Positions 11,197 through 22,729 of a stretch of DNA of 64,000 bases are shown piece by piece (positions within the stretch are counted from its first letter, which is position 1; each line of letters starts with the position of its first letter). Origin of the DNA: Warburgia ugandensis (Eukaryota > Streptophyta > Magnoliopsida > Canellales > Canellaceae); contig CP141135.1 in NCBI GenBank assembly GCA_035236585.1, positions 778,001 to 842,000 on the forward strand, written 5' to 3'. A program made the position numbers and the translations under genes. The notes beneath the pieces are model-generated. The model did not search any database. It was not told where the DNA came from and was given only the letters and a program-made list of their open reading frames with translations.

Positions 11197-13700
11197 GATT
11201 GCGATGGTGGTAACTAATCTTGCGGATTCATTTAAATATTTCACAACAATCTCCTTTTTCTGAGCGATTTTATTGGTTTTATTCTGCGGATATGAAGTTG
11301 CTATTCTATTATATATCAAGCATTCAAGCTGAAGAGGCTCATAGATTTCCATGTCTCTTGTTTTCAGCACGTACTATTTCACGGCTATCTCATGCGTGGG
11401 AGCTGGTGATATATCAAATACATTCTCATGTTGGTGGACATGCTTCAATAACTATACCATGCTGTGTAAGGCGAATGCAGGACTGGACTCTAGACGGGTT
11501 GCTAGCACATGGACCATTTTGAGCCTGCCATTTATGATTTATGGGCCTTTAAACATAGACTTAAAAAGAATTTGGGCCTAACTTAGTATCACAAGGCAGA
11601 TTGGCCGGATCCGCAGTCGCTAGCTCCTTGCTCTCTTTCAATTGAGAGTAGTGAAAGAGCATTTTGGTAGGTAATTTGCTTTGTACGTGAAACAGGAGCC
11701 ACTAACATTACCGTTCACCTAATGAAAAATCGCTGTTTTGTATGAGATATAGCCGGGGAATATACTGAATTAACAATCGTAGTTGTTCTACTGAAGGGGA
11801 GCCTTGACGCAATGGTAGAATTGTCATCGCATGTTCTTGAGGTCACGGATTTGAGACATAAAAACTGTCTCTGGCAAAATACGAGGTGATGCTAGACCCT
11901 TGTGGTCCACCCCTTTCCTGGACCCTACATGTGAAAGCTTTGTGCACTGGACTGCCCATATCTGCACAGATGCCTCTTCTTTTAAGATGTAATCCATTCA
12001 TGTTATTTGGCCTTGTTTGGATTACCTAAACCAAAATGTGGACTGGATGATCTTCGCGTTTCTTTGGGTTTTAAACCCTGATAATTGATTGTGAACAGAT
12101 TTTTAAAATTAGAAGTTAGAGTCATCCCGTTGGCATGATTTTTGGGACCGACAAGATGAACAGCTTAGATGATATGAGATGAGAGTTTATTTCAATCTTG
12201 GAAATGATTACTTGGATCCACGCTTGGCCGTAGGTGGAGGGAGGTCTGGGATGGGATGGTGGTTTGAATACAGCGGAATGTTATGATTCCAGGCCTTATC
12301 CAAGTCGCCAACTTGTACAAGCAACTCTAGCAAGTTGTGCCTAACTTTACTTGATTACAGCATTAAGTTGTAAGAGATAAGTATGCAGTTGGCCATTTGT
12401 GGGTGCATTGGGTGCCAGGTCTAAGCCTTAGAATGCACTCAATTGCCAAGCAAAAACGACAGCAAATCATAATAAAAATTTGCATACGTGCGAGTAATGT
12501 CGGTACAGAGCGCTACAATTTGACTCTCCAAAATCTGGTAGGTCATGACTCAAATATCATACCAAAGGGAGTCAGTAACATCCAACTATTTGTGTTTTAT
12601 TTCTTTGAATGCAAACCATTGTTTATGGAGAGCTTCTAATCATTCATGTACAGCAAGATGAGAGCACCAATTCTATATGCCAGAACGGCCCTTTTGGCAT
12701 AACTTTTGCACAGATAGACATCCAAAGTTCAGGATCAATAATATGTGGGATGCATCACAAAAAAGTAGAGGAGTGATGCGGTGGCTCAGGCATTGTCATG
12801 CTCCATATCAGCAATATTACATCGAGAGTGAGAGTATCATGTAGATAGATGATCTGAACCATTCATTTTGTGAGTCCTGTCTTAGATAGACTATGTCTCA
12901 AAAGTCTCATCCAAAGTGTGATCCTTGCACTTGTTATTTTGAGCTTAAGCTGAATCATTCCTTTATTTTGCAATACTGACCATTGCTCCTCTCCTGAGAC
13001 CCCACTTAGAGAATGAGTCCGCACGCAATCTTCCAGACTCTCTAAAGAAGAAAACAAGAAACAAAAGAATTGAAGGAGGTTAGCAAATTGTCCAATATGT
13101 ACGAGCAAATTCTAACGTTAGACGGGAACCCACATGTCTCTTTCTTCCTTTTTCTTAGTGCAAGACTTCATTGCCTTTCCATGGCGCAAAAGCCAACATT
13201 GACGCAAAACCACTGGCCAATGAGCAGAAGGGAAAGAAAATAGTTGCACGAAAAGACCGATTTGTCTCTTACCAGGAGTTTGGATGTGAATTGGCCATGC
13301 CCAAGACCGGGCCTACCAATAGCAAGGGTCGTGATTGAACCATGATATCTTTCCCTTAAGATGTAGTGGTGACCCCAGTGACCATCTTTTGGTCATTGCT
13401 GTGCCTGATACTACAACTTGATTTTGTCTGGGGCTACCAAACTGAAGGGTCCAGATTAAAAGAGGCTCCTCTGCTCTGAACCTTGCCAAGATTTCAAGCA
13501 GTCCCTTAAAGTTACTCGTGGGCCCAGCGGGTTGGTGATCTAGAACGTTGATCATGTGGCTAAAACATTACATAAGCGGTGACGTTAGCTTTCAATGTGT
13601 CGGTTCTCAGCCGTCCATTTTTCCAGTCCAAAATGATAAGAGGATGATGACCCAATAGAGATAGTGTAGATTAATAGACGGTGTATCCGAGACACGGATA
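11197..13700. other. Intergenic between CDT1 and the DUF6817 gene
   Basis: Apart from the SINE at 11794-11960, this 2.5 kb contains the CDT1 3' flank and otherwise unrecognised sequence. Several short ORFs exist on both strands, but none shows family motifs. No tRNA or ncRNA is recognised. Confidence 0.4.
11794..11960 (+). mobile_element. Au-type SINE downstream of CDT1
   Basis: A diverged + strand copy with head GAAGGGGAGCCTTGACGCAA, a B-box-like GGTCACGGATTTGAGA, the GACCCTTGTGGTCC block and tail GTGCACTGGACTGCCC. No convincing target duplication remains, consistent with age. Confidence 0.75.
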
Positions 13701-13854
13701 AAACAATAAACGGTATAATACACAACCATCTGAACCCCACACCAAGATTTAGGCCATGCAAAAACCATGCACTAATCTACACGTCGGAACACCAGGAAAG
13801 AACTTATCTGCTGTAACCACCTCTTCAACATCTATCCATTTACTTACAGTGCAA

Positions 13855-14041
13855 ACTTCCCACGTCTCTCTCTGCCCCACTATTTCCCCTTTCTCTTTCC
13901 TCCTCCTGCAACACACGCTCTCCCTCCCTTCTCTCTCTGAAAACATCATCGCCTCTCTCTCCGAGTACCCTCCTGTTTAACTTCTCACACCACACCAACC
14001 AAAACCATTTCCTCTCTCTCTAAACACTTTCTCACTCAAAA
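13855..14041 (+). promoter_or_regulatory. Pyrimidine-rich leader of the DUF6817 gene
   Basis: Long CT-rich tracts (CTCTCTCTGCCCC, CCTCCTCCTGC, CTCTCTCTCTAAAC) run directly into the start codon at 14042. Such TC-rich stretches are typical of plant core promoters and 5' leaders. A clear TATA box is not evident nearby, so the start site is not fixed. Confidence 0.45.
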
Positions 14042-15313
14042 ATGCCTTCATCACTCCCCCAAAAATCAGCCCAACCCATTCTCTCCGCCGCCCGCCCATT
14101 CCTCCGCAACGAACTTCAACAAATCGACCCACAACTGCCATCCCTCATCTCAGTTCTCCAATCAGTAGGCGCAGGCGAGTGCTGGCACAAGCACGGAACT
14201 TTCCTCGAGCACCTGATCGACATCTATCGCATCCTCAAACTCTGGAGTTGTCCAGATTCCGTTTGCCTCTGCGGCCTCTTTCACTCTGCCTACTCCAATT
14301 CCTACGTTAATCTCGCCATCTTCGATCCATCCACCGGCCGCGATCACGTCCGTTCACTCGTCGGTGGGCCCGCCGAACGCCTCATCCATCTCTTCTGCAT
14401 CGTTCCACGTCAACCCATCATCCACGATGATCTCCTCTTCCATTACTCCGATTCAGAACTCGTTGAACACCTCAAACTATCTGAGATTTCGCTGAATAAC
14501 GCGAAGGAAGAGATTTTTTCATCTGAAGAATATTGGAGGAAGAAATTAGAATCAGTTCTTCCTGCAAAAGGGATTACAGTGAAGCACATCAAAACCGGAG
14601 AAGACGTGCATGTTTCCAGAAGGGTTCTCGCAGTTTTTCTTCTTATGACGATTGCTGATTTCAGTGATCAGCTATTTGGGTTTCAAGATCAGTTGTTCAA
14701 TAACTCAAATGGACGGCTAGAATGGATGGGGAGTCATCCTGATACTACTCTTTGGCCTGGTGATGGAAGACCTGGGCTTTGGATGAATTCCATATCTAGA
14801 ATGGGTGCCTTGTACAATCTGATTGTAAGAGAAGAAACGATTTTCATTGAGGAGATGAAAAGAGCAAATGGGTCATTGCATGTGAGCAAAAATGATAGAG
14901 ATGAAGAGATTGAGCTTGTGATTCCCCCGGTGTTTGAGAATTGTACCAAGGTTTTGGATGCAGGAGAGCAGAAGATTGGCAGAGATTTGTACTGGGAAGC
15001 AGTTTGTGATGGGGGGAAAAGTGGGTTGGAGAAGGTGGAGGAAATGCTTGTGAGAAGTATCGAGAAGAACCCATTTGTTGGGGAGCCTCATGTTGTGTTG
15101 GCTCAGGTTTATTTGATGAAGGGAAGGTTTGAAGAGGCTGAGAGAGAAGCTGAAGAAGGATTGAGGTTGATTTTGGAGTGGGGGAGCTCTTGGGATAAGA
15201 GGATGTCATGGGGTGGTTGGATTGCTTGGAATAGAGTGCTTTTGATGAAGGCAAAGGAGAAATCTTGGGTTAAGCATGCCTGGGGTGTTCTCAATCTTGG
15301 ACTTGTCAGGTGA
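14042..15313 (+). CDS. DUF6817 domain-containing plant protein with TPR-like C-terminus
   Basis: An intronless 423-aa ORF. Residues about 36-265 match the plant DUF6817 pattern: H51-G-T-F-L-E-H57-L followed by IYRILKLW, then LCGLFHSAYSNSYVNL with H81, and later FLLMTIADFSDQ with D207. This His...His...Asp spacing resembles a degenerate HD-type metal-binding fold, but the canonical HD pair is replaced by HS at 81-82, so enzyme activity is not implied. Residues about 315-423 form helical, Glu-rich segments with a TPR-like signature (PHVVLAQVYLMKGRFEEAEREAEEGL). I see no signal peptide or membrane segment, so it is probably cytosolic or organellar. The start is the first ATG after the CT-rich leader. 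The first third is visibly GC-richer than the rest. The function of the family is unknown to me; the DUF6817 assignment is from memory of the motif. Confidence 0.82.
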   Translation: MPSSLPQKSAQPILSAARPFLRNELQQIDPQLPSLISVLQSVGAGECWHKHGTFLEHLIDIYRILKLWSCPDSVCLCGLFHSAYSNSYVNLAIFDPSTGRDHVRSLVGGPAERLIHLFCIVPRQPIIHDDLLFHYSDSELVEHLKLSEISLNNAKEEIFSSEEYWRKKLESVLPAKGITVKHIKTGEDVHVSRRVLAVFLLMTIADFSDQLFGFQDQLFNNSNGRLEWMGSHPDTTLWPGDGRPGLWMNSISRMGALYNLIVREETIFIEEMKRANGSLHVSKNDRDEEIELVIPPVFENCTKVLDAGEQKIGRDLYWEAVCDGGKSGLEKVEEMLVRSIEKNPFVGEPHVVLAQVYLMKGRFEEAEREAEEGLRLILEWGSSWDKRMSWGGWIAWNRVLLMKAKEKSWVKHAWGVLNLGLVR

Positions 15314-16365
15314 TGTGTGGAATTCATTTCTTCCTACTGTCTTTCCTCTGCCCCATGCGGAAAGTGTAATAAGTAGGAAATCCCTGTTCCTTTGGTGGTT
15401 TCTAGCTCTAGAGTTTAGAGGACTAAAGAGCACTAGAGTTTACTAGACTAAAGAGCTTAGTACTAATATTTGTATTTGCATTTTGTGAATAAGAGAACAG
15501 GGAGTTTAATGGTTTTGATTTTTTCTTTTTTAATTTTTCCAAGCTCTTTTATAATCATCGAAATAATGAGTTTTAAATTGTGGAGTAGGATTTGGGCCAG
15601 CCATCTTATCGGGGTTTGTTGGAGAGATGATGTACCCTAAAGATGACACTAGTGGCCTCTTTGGTTAGCAGGAAATGAATGGAAAAGTTGAGATTCATAT
15701 CCGGCTGAACTTGTGGAAATGCATATCCCAGGGGAAATGTAGGTCTGTGTGGAAATTAATTACAATGCTCTTAATTCTCAGGAATAATCATTCTAAGTTT
15801 CCTGCTGGCTTTGGTAGGGACTGAAATTATTGATTCTTTGGTTCTCTTCTTTTGTCTTGAGAGAGAGATCATAAGATTTTGTAAAAGAAAATTCACCCTG
15901 GCAGTTTGAGGTGCCACTTTTCCCATGGCTAGAGTTATCTTAGGGCCAAAGTGGACATGAGGCCTCACAAAATTTTAAAATTCTTTTTTCATAGAGAGTT
16001 ATATGTGGCCCTCGCCTCATTTGTATGCATATCTTACTTTTTGTTTGCCTGCGAATTCAATGTAACCCCTCCCTATAATTGGTTGGGAAAAAAGTTTCCA
16101 ACTACTTTTTATACGTCCAATTGCTTGCTGAAAATGTGTGTGTGTGTGTGTGTATAAGTAGCAATAAGTTTAGATGTTTCATGCAAGTGTAAGGGGCAAG
16201 TAACATTTGTTTGGCTGAGAAAAAATAGAAAACAAAAAATTTAGAGGAAATAGCAGTTAAAACTTTTTTCCAAAGATGATCTTTGTTCAATATAAGAAAC
16301 AACTTGGCTAAACTTACTAGAATCCCTTGATTCATGTTATTATATAAAGAAACCAACTACGATTA
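15314..16365. other. 3' flank of the DUF6817 gene and intergenic sequence
   Basis: The likely 3'UTR runs to about 15.5 kb, with an AATAAG-like signal near 15488. Beyond it lies AT-rich sequence with a short (TG)n microsatellite at 16134-16154. No other gene is recognised. Confidence 0.4.
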
Positions 16366-16371
16366 AAAAAG

Positions 16372-16503
16372 AGCAACCACAAAGGGTCTACAATACACAG
16401 TCTTACGTTATATTTTTGCAAGAGGCTATTTTCACATATCAAATCTTTGACCTCTAGATCACACAACAACATAGTCAACTGTTGCTCTAAGGCTACTGTT
16501 CTA
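16372..16503 (-). mobile_element. Au-type SINE fragment
   Basis: A - strand relic retaining the middle (CCACAAAGGGTCTACAATAC), the AAGAGGCTATTTTCAC segment and a decayed B box and head. The - strand 3' GGGCTGCC end is missing. It is strongly diverged and no target duplication is seen. Confidence 0.6.
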
Positions 16504-16958
16504 AGAAAACAAATAATTACAAGATAAGCATCTCTATCTCATTGTAACAGATCTCTATGGAGGGTAAGATCGACATGGGATTAGATGCAAGAGGGTGGGA
16601 CTGCTTGCACGCTCTGGCATGGGACTGCTTGCCTCCATAAGAGGCTTATGACCACTTCAGATGACGAAGTGCCTCTAATAGTCTTAAGTAATGTCGCTGA
16701 TCTTAGTAGAATAGTGTGATGCACTGTCAAATTCACCTGTAAGTGCAATCCACCATTTTAGGTTCCACATTTCATGGAATCTGCCTGTAACCGAAATCTT
16801 TGGGAAGTTAGACTTTCTACGGTGGATTTTCAATTGAGTCGGTTAAGATAGAATTGAATTCTGTGGTGAACTTGCTGTTGACTAATGGACCTTATTTGTT
16901 GAACTGATAGAACATTGAAAGCTGCAGAAATCCAATTCGTATGCAACTTGAGTTAGCA

Positions 16959-17055
16959 CATCTGAAGGGGGCCTTTGGTGCAATAGTAAAATTGTCATCG
17001 TCGTGTAACTTTGAGGTCATGGGTCCAAGACATGCACTGGAACTGCCTTTTAAAG
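16959..17055 (+). mobile_element. Au-type SINE, 3'-truncated (~97 bp)
   Basis: A + strand head and B-box half only (GAAGGGGGCCTTTGGTGCAA ... GGTCATGGGTCCAAGAC ... ACTGCCTTTT). It is flanked by a 10-bp repeat, TGAGTTAGCA, at 16949-16958 and 17056-17065. The bracketing target duplication shows the short form was itself inserted, rather than cut later. Confidence 0.65.
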
Positions 17056-17279
17056 TGAGTTAGCATGCGTTTCAAATGAGTTACTGCATGGACTTCTAGT
17101 TATGAGTCACAAAATCATGAATATTCATATTTTCACGCGCGTTTCATGTAAAAGCTTCTTACTCCTTTTCCTATTTTATAAGATAGCTCTAAGGAGTTTT
17201 TGAGAAAAAAAAGAAAAAAGAAAAGGAAAGAAACCCAAGACTGATGGTTGAGAATTCATGAGATTTTGGCAGATTTATG

Positions 17280-17790
17280 ATAAATGCCGTCAACTCCAAG
17301 TCAGCCTAAAGTTAGATCTTTGCAAAGAATAAGGGAAGGAAGTACACTCAAGTGATCAGAAACGAAATTATCTATTGCTCTCCGTGATAGCTTACAACTT
17401 TGGATGAATTGTAGAAATGATGAGTCTCCTTGTTTATAAGATCATAACTCTGTCGACCTCTTCAATGTATGGCCTAGATCATGCCACATGTCTACAATCT
17501 AATGGTCAGGATTCTTCTAAGAAGTCTCCATACCCATCTATGTAGCCTAAAACCCTCGTAGGATTAATCTAGAACTCTATCAAAGCCTTATAAGGCTTTC
17601 CTAGAGTATTCAAGAGATTTACAAAGACTCTCCTACGCACATCACCTAAATTATGGACCTTCCAAATGTAGGCCAAGTACAACAACCCCAATTCCGAAGA
17701 CCTCACTCCTCGGGTCAACTTTCTTGAGCCGTCCTCACTCAGGTCAACTTTCTTGAGCCGTAAGCTGTGCTAACTACTTTAGTCCAATGC
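17280..17790 (-). mobile_element. Candidate LTR relic related to the solo LTR at 22.0-22.6 kb
   Basis: The order of blocks on the + strand (TTTATA-like box, CAATGTATGGCCTAGA, ACAATCTAATGGTCAGGA, TCTAGAACTCT, then CCTAGAG) loosely parallels the solo LTR at 22034-22586 (CAATGGATGGTCTAGA, GTCAGCAATC, CTAGGACTCT). The ends are not identifiable. It contains a small direct duplication at 17701-17761. The call rests on a loose visual similarity only. Confidence 0.25.
17701..17761. repeat. ~30-bp tandem duplication
   Basis: CCTCACTC followed by GGTCAACTTTCTTGAGCCGT occurs at 17701-17732 and again at 17733-17761. The second copy lacks about 3 bases. Confidence 0.85.
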
Positions 17791-17794
17791 CATA

Positions 17795-19765
17795 ATTTGT
17801 GGCACCAAAAGTATTGGGAGAGGCCAAACTGTCAGTCCGGACATTAGGCTACTTAGCTAGTCGATGCCAATGCCATACGGACAAGCTATGCTGGTTTAGG
17901 TGGAAGAATGGGGAGAATTTTGCTATTTGGAGATTGAGGGGTTGTTGCAGCTTAGTTTCTTGGTCTCTCCAGAATCAAACAAGCGAAGAAATATTGCTCG
18001 GCTGCTTCTAATCCTTCTTTATGACGGATCATTTGACTCGGGAAAAGGTTCGAGAAAACAGCATTGTTTAAATTTTAAGTGCCTTCAGATGCTGCAATGA
18101 AAAGGAATATACGAGGGGCAGAGGAATGGGTCGAATGGCAAGACCTAAAACTGTAAGGGTACATAAATCACCCTCCGAATGACCCACTTCAGTAAGAGAG
18201 CACCAGCAATAAAGTCTGGAATCAAGTTCTTCTCTGTCAACATAACAAAGTTGATGGTGAAAACTCAAGGGACTTGGACAAAGGAGAAAGTAGCCAAGAA
18301 ATTCAAACGTCCTGCCATTACTCCCATTCCACAGTGTTAACTTCTCTGCAAGAAACTTTGTTCATTGCCCGAACTGCCCTCTTCTGAACCTTTTCACATG
18401 CCAAAATACCCACTTGTTTTCACTGCGTGCACTGGAAAGTTTGATTATGACAAAACAGAAACTGTCCTTAAACCTACACCTCTATGAAAAAGACGAACCT
18501 ACACCTCTTGGGTCCTTACCAGAGGCTCGTGAACTCGTCCTTTGCAGCATTAATGGGGATGATCCGGTAACGGGATAGGAGTATCTGAGAAGGTTCCATT
18601 TCAAGGAAAGAGACAAACAGATCCCTCGTTCACGAATTTCCTTAAAGCAGCTGGATAAGCTTTGTCTCTTGACCTTGGACAGAAGAGAATCCTACGAAGT
18701 TTATTCTACTTAATGTGATTTTCAATGCATAAACGCAGGAGGATTGTTTCAAACTGTCATTCTATGCAAGGCCCTATTACAGAAAAAAATACTAATAGCA
18801 GGAGAAAGAAATCTAGGTGAGTGTGGCGGAGTGGCTCAAGAGAAGGTCTCAATCATTCAGGTCACCGGTTGGAGTCTGCTCAGTGTGTCTGAATATTTAT
18901 CTAACAATGCCATGGTCCAAGAGACTACCACGACTCCATCCTCACACTATCTTTTCTACCTTGAATTTGACTCGGATAATGTCATTATGAATTTCACTGG
19001 TGGATCGGGTGAGTTGGATAGAAAAACACAGACCAGTTTTTGAAAAAATTGCTGAGTTTCTCGGTGACTCGGTAAGTTTTAAATTTTCAATTAGAATCTT
19101 GATTTTATTAAAAAATATAAATCTTTTAATATCCACTTAAATGTTAGCAACACTTTCAAATCTTTAGAAACTTCCTAGTCCAGGGTTGGCCAAAATACAT
19201 TGAAAGTCAATTTTACCTTTCCTCTTTTTAAATTCATTTTATCATATTTTGGATTCTATTGCTATTAAACTTTAATGTGGATAACAATCTTAAATTTATT
19301 GGGTTGATTTGCAGTGATGAATTCAAAACAATTGAGAGATAAATGCTTAAGTATTTCAAGAAAATCTTCTTTCTTTTGATCAAATTATGTTTCCATAAAT
19401 TTTTCATCTATGCATTATATAAATATGTTTATTGTATGGAGTAAGAAATATATATCTTTGTTTTGTAGGTTTATCATTGTTTTTGGTTTGATTTTTTTTA
19501 TTTTAAAAGTTATTATTATTATTTATATATACTTGTATAATTAATTCTTTAATTATTTTTATACTAGATCACTGATATCCAAGTTTTTTTAGATTTAAAA
19601 AAATGTGCATATGCGATTTTGGGCTGTGTAGTTCCATTTTATATGTGGCTAGTAGAGGACATAGAGGATGGAGGAAGGGAAAGGAGAACATAAGAATTGT
19701 GGGAGATAGGAAGGCCATTCATTATAAGTTTTAGGCTTTAGATTTATAACTTAATCAGCACCCAG
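17795..19765. other. Intergenic, nothing recognised
   Basis: Two kilobases with only spurious short ORFs. A weak tRNA-like A/B-box pair at 18815-18880 does not fold into a tRNA. The right third is strongly AT-rich. Confidence 0.35.

Positions 19766-19768
<3 letters not shown>

Positions 19769-19808
<40 letters not shown>
19769..19808. repeat. (GA)20 microsatellite
   Basis: An uninterrupted run of about 20 AG dinucleotides, probably length-polymorphic. Confidence 0.97.
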
Positions 19809-19809
<1 letters not shown>

Positions 19810-19812
<3 letters not shown>

Positions 19813-21990
19813 TTGATATTGTAACATGACAAAAGATGGGAGGTCATGCATGTCGGTGGCTGCTTCTAGATGGCATTTGGTGGTTGTGGTGAGATAAAGA
19901 TAAATAAGCCATGGTTAATCTGGTACTTTGCACCCTCTTTAAACGGTAGTGGAAGGAACATGACTAGAAGAATAGATGCCTCCATTAGATCCATTATTAA
20001 TAATGCTTTACATGATTAATTAAGCTTTTTACCAATGTAAGGATACCTACTAGAGACTTGACTTAGAGATTTAACTACAAATGAAGATATTAGGAATAGT
20101 GGAAGTTGGCTTTAGTGATCCAATGGTGTTGAGTGAAACAGTTAGTAGATGTGACCCTGAATAACATCTTTTCCATTTTATAAGAAACTATATTTTATTA
20201 AATAATAGATGCCCCCAAACATTAAAAAGGAAACTCTTAATGAACTCACACTAGCCACATCGAGTTTAGAAGCCAACCAGGTGCACGAAGCTCAAGTGCA
20301 TGCAAGATTAAGAAAAAAAGCATATTGTAAGGGACTATAGTATGCAGTCTTACCTTGCATTTTTGTAAGAGATTATTTTCACGTCTTGAACCCATGACTT
20401 GATTGTTATACTAAGGCTTTTCTTCTAAGTGCATTAAAATGAAACTAGGTGAAAATCGAATCCAAACCACACGTTTAACTGTGAACTTTGCTAATAAAAT
20501 TTGGTACAAGATTCAATCGGCATCATTTTATAAGCCCAAATGACGCCTTTAATGCAAATATCAAGTGTTTCTTATAAATACTACATTATATCAAAAATAG
20601 GTTCCCCTTGCAAATAAACAGGTAAGTTCACCATCAATTTAAGAGCTGAAAAACCAAAGCCATCCTCACACGGGAGGTATTTATTTGCAAATTATTTTTC
20701 CGTACAAGGGCATTTGGTAATTACATCATGACAAAATCGTAATTGTATCATCATTGCCCAGGACCCAACCCCCAACGTCTCGCCGGTCACTTGTCATGTG
20801 AAAAACCAGCGTCGAAGTCATTAAAATTCTTCCTCAATCCTTGCTGTGGCTGAAAGAGACCGGTAGATTTTGTTGGAATGTGGACAGAAAAGCTCCATTA
20901 TCTACGAAAATGCCATTACGGTGATCTCTACCTACTGATATTATCAAATGGAAGTGATAACCAATGTAAGTTGACTACCAAACATGCCCATGTTTTATCC
21001 AAACTGGAAGATGGTAAGGATCGACGATCAAATGCATTCGAAATTGAAGGTCGGCATGATCCGGTTCATTGAACTGTTGATCAAATTGGTTGTAGCTTGG
21101 ATTGACCAATGCACGAGCGCTGATTGTAAGATGATATGGCATGTTAAGTGTATGTAAATGTGTCTCATCGATAAGAAAGCTACTTGACAAACCTCATATG
21201 TTGAAGTTTAATCGATCAACCAACTATCTCACAGGAGAGCAACCCCTGAAAAGGGCCCACGGCTAGAAATTAATAATCTGTAGATGAAATGCAAGAACAA
21301 TGTAAATATTGGACCTTTATCATGCTAATAACAGGTAGGTGGGCCCCTATTAATATACTGACATGATCTTAAACCGTTTGCTGCAAAAAACTGGCTTCCT
21401 TTTGTTTCTGAGAGGCGTGAGAGATTGTGCAGTTGGGAGAATTTGGCAAGGAATAAGTGTTCGGCAGTAGTGGCAATTGGTAAAAATGAATTAAAGTGAG
21501 GGGTGTACTGGTGACAGCAACTTCCCATGTCATTTCCCAATTGCCTGCTCCCGGCGATCGGCGGACTCTACGCCCGATGACAGACGGCATTCGTCGCACC
21601 TACACGGCTCGGGTTTCCACGGTTTCTGCATTTAAAACTGGAATTTGAGCTTCCCGAGGCGCCACTCCCTTTCTCCTCGCCGATTCCTCGCCCAGCTACG
21701 ACCTTTCCTTGGGGCAGTTGAGAAATAGGTTGCCAAATCTAGGACAGATCCGCGACAGCACACCAAGATGAAGAGTGCTCATCCACAGAAAGAACAACGA
21801 GATGAACGGATCAGATTATCAAATAGTTAGCCCCAGAAGGGTGTAGTCATAAAGGGGAGTTGGATTTCAATTCCCAGGAACGTTGGTCGAGAGCTAGACA
21901 ACACCCCCAAACACTGGTGCACGTGTGCAACTCTTCCGCTTTCTATAGTAGGCCCACGTGCCCGTTCATTTGACTCTCTTACTTTTGGCT
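19810..21990. other. Intergenic with one SINE
   Basis: Apart from the SINE relic at 20270-20430, no gene is recognised. A GC-richer patch at 21540-21730 resembles a degraded gene leader or exon but has no identifiable coding signature. Confidence 0.35.
20270..20430 (-). mobile_element. Au-type SINE, diverged
   Basis: A - strand copy. The + strand shows GTGCACGAAGCTC, GGGACTATAGTATGCAGTCTT, CCTTGCATTTTTGTAAGAG, CACGTCTTGAACCCATGAC and a decayed head ending CTAAGGCTTTTCTTCT. Part of the B-box region is deleted. No target duplication is visible. Confidence 0.7.
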
Positions 21991-21994
21991 GTAA

Positions 21995-22729
21995 AAAAAG
22001 GGCAGTCTCAGGGTGCACAAAACTCTCGCCTATCGTCACAGGTTGAGATTTTTAGACTCCCGTGCGGCACTTAGTCTTGTAATGCACTTAAAGCACTAAG
22101 GCTAAGTTTAACTTTCAATTCTCCAAAACTATCACTTGCGAGGGCTATACCCACTCACCTACTAAAGCAACGAGAGGAATACAAGAGAACTCATAAAGGA
22201 AATCTCCCAATGTATTGACCTTAACTGAGTTGAATTAACCTGAGCTAAGCTTTGAGCTGATTACAAGTGAGGAGCTTACACCTATTTATACTTGTTCTCC
22301 CTCATCCACCTCAATGGATGGTCTAGATTATTACAATTGTCAGCAATCAAACGGTTAAGGACTATTCTAGGACTCTCTTTAGAAAACTTTACACAACTCT
22401 CTAACCTTTCATCTTTCAAGATATTTACATGGAGTCTTTCAGAACCCAGGCCTTCTAAAATCAGGTCATTTTCTATGGATCTTTAGCAACGGGTTTAAGT
22501 CCCTTGGACCATGTTCACACTCTAAGGAAGCCTTCCATAGAGCCTAGAAGCCTTGGTCACAAACCTTGCAACGTATGTCCGTGACACTATGCAAGGTTAG
22601 GGGAAAGGGCAGACCACAAGGGTTGCTAGTATGTAGTTTTATCTTGTCGTTTTATAAGAGACTGTTTTTACGTCTTGAACCCAAGACTTTAAGGTCACAT
22701 GACGACAAATTTTACCATTGCGCTGTTAC
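21995..22729 (-). mobile_element. Au-type SINE split by a solo LTR
   Basis: The SINE tail lies at 21995-22033 (+ strand GGGCAGTCTCAGGGTGCAC...CCTAT) and the remainder at 22587-22729 (GCAAGGTTAGGGGAAAGGGC...GTCACATGACG...CGCTGTTAC). The two parts are contiguous in the SINE consensus. They are separated by exactly one LTR, and CTAT is repeated at both junctions. The SINE therefore pre-dates the LTR insertion. Confidence 0.8.
22034..22586 (-). mobile_element. Solo LTR (~553 bp) inserted in a SINE
   Basis: Read on the - strand, the element starts TGTCACGGAC and ends CCTGTGACG. These are inverted TGTCAC/GTGACA-type termini; the final CA is mutated to CG. A TATA-like TATAAATAGG lies at about 22282-22292 (- strand), followed by an R/U5-like region. 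CTAT at 22030-22033 and 22587-22590 fits a target duplication. No internal coding region remains, so this is the product of LTR-LTR recombination. Confidence 0.75.

Noticed and set aside
14844..15254. 136-codon open frame antisense to the DUF6817 gene
   Set aside because: Shadow of the real coding strand; no family resemblance and low-complexity composition.
18815..18880. tRNA-Leu/Ser-like A box (GGCGGAGTGGCTCAAG) and B-box-like GGTTGGAGTCT
   Set aside because: The B box is imperfect, the arms do not pair into a cloverleaf and no acceptor stem is visible. At most it is a decayed tRNA-derived SINE fragment.
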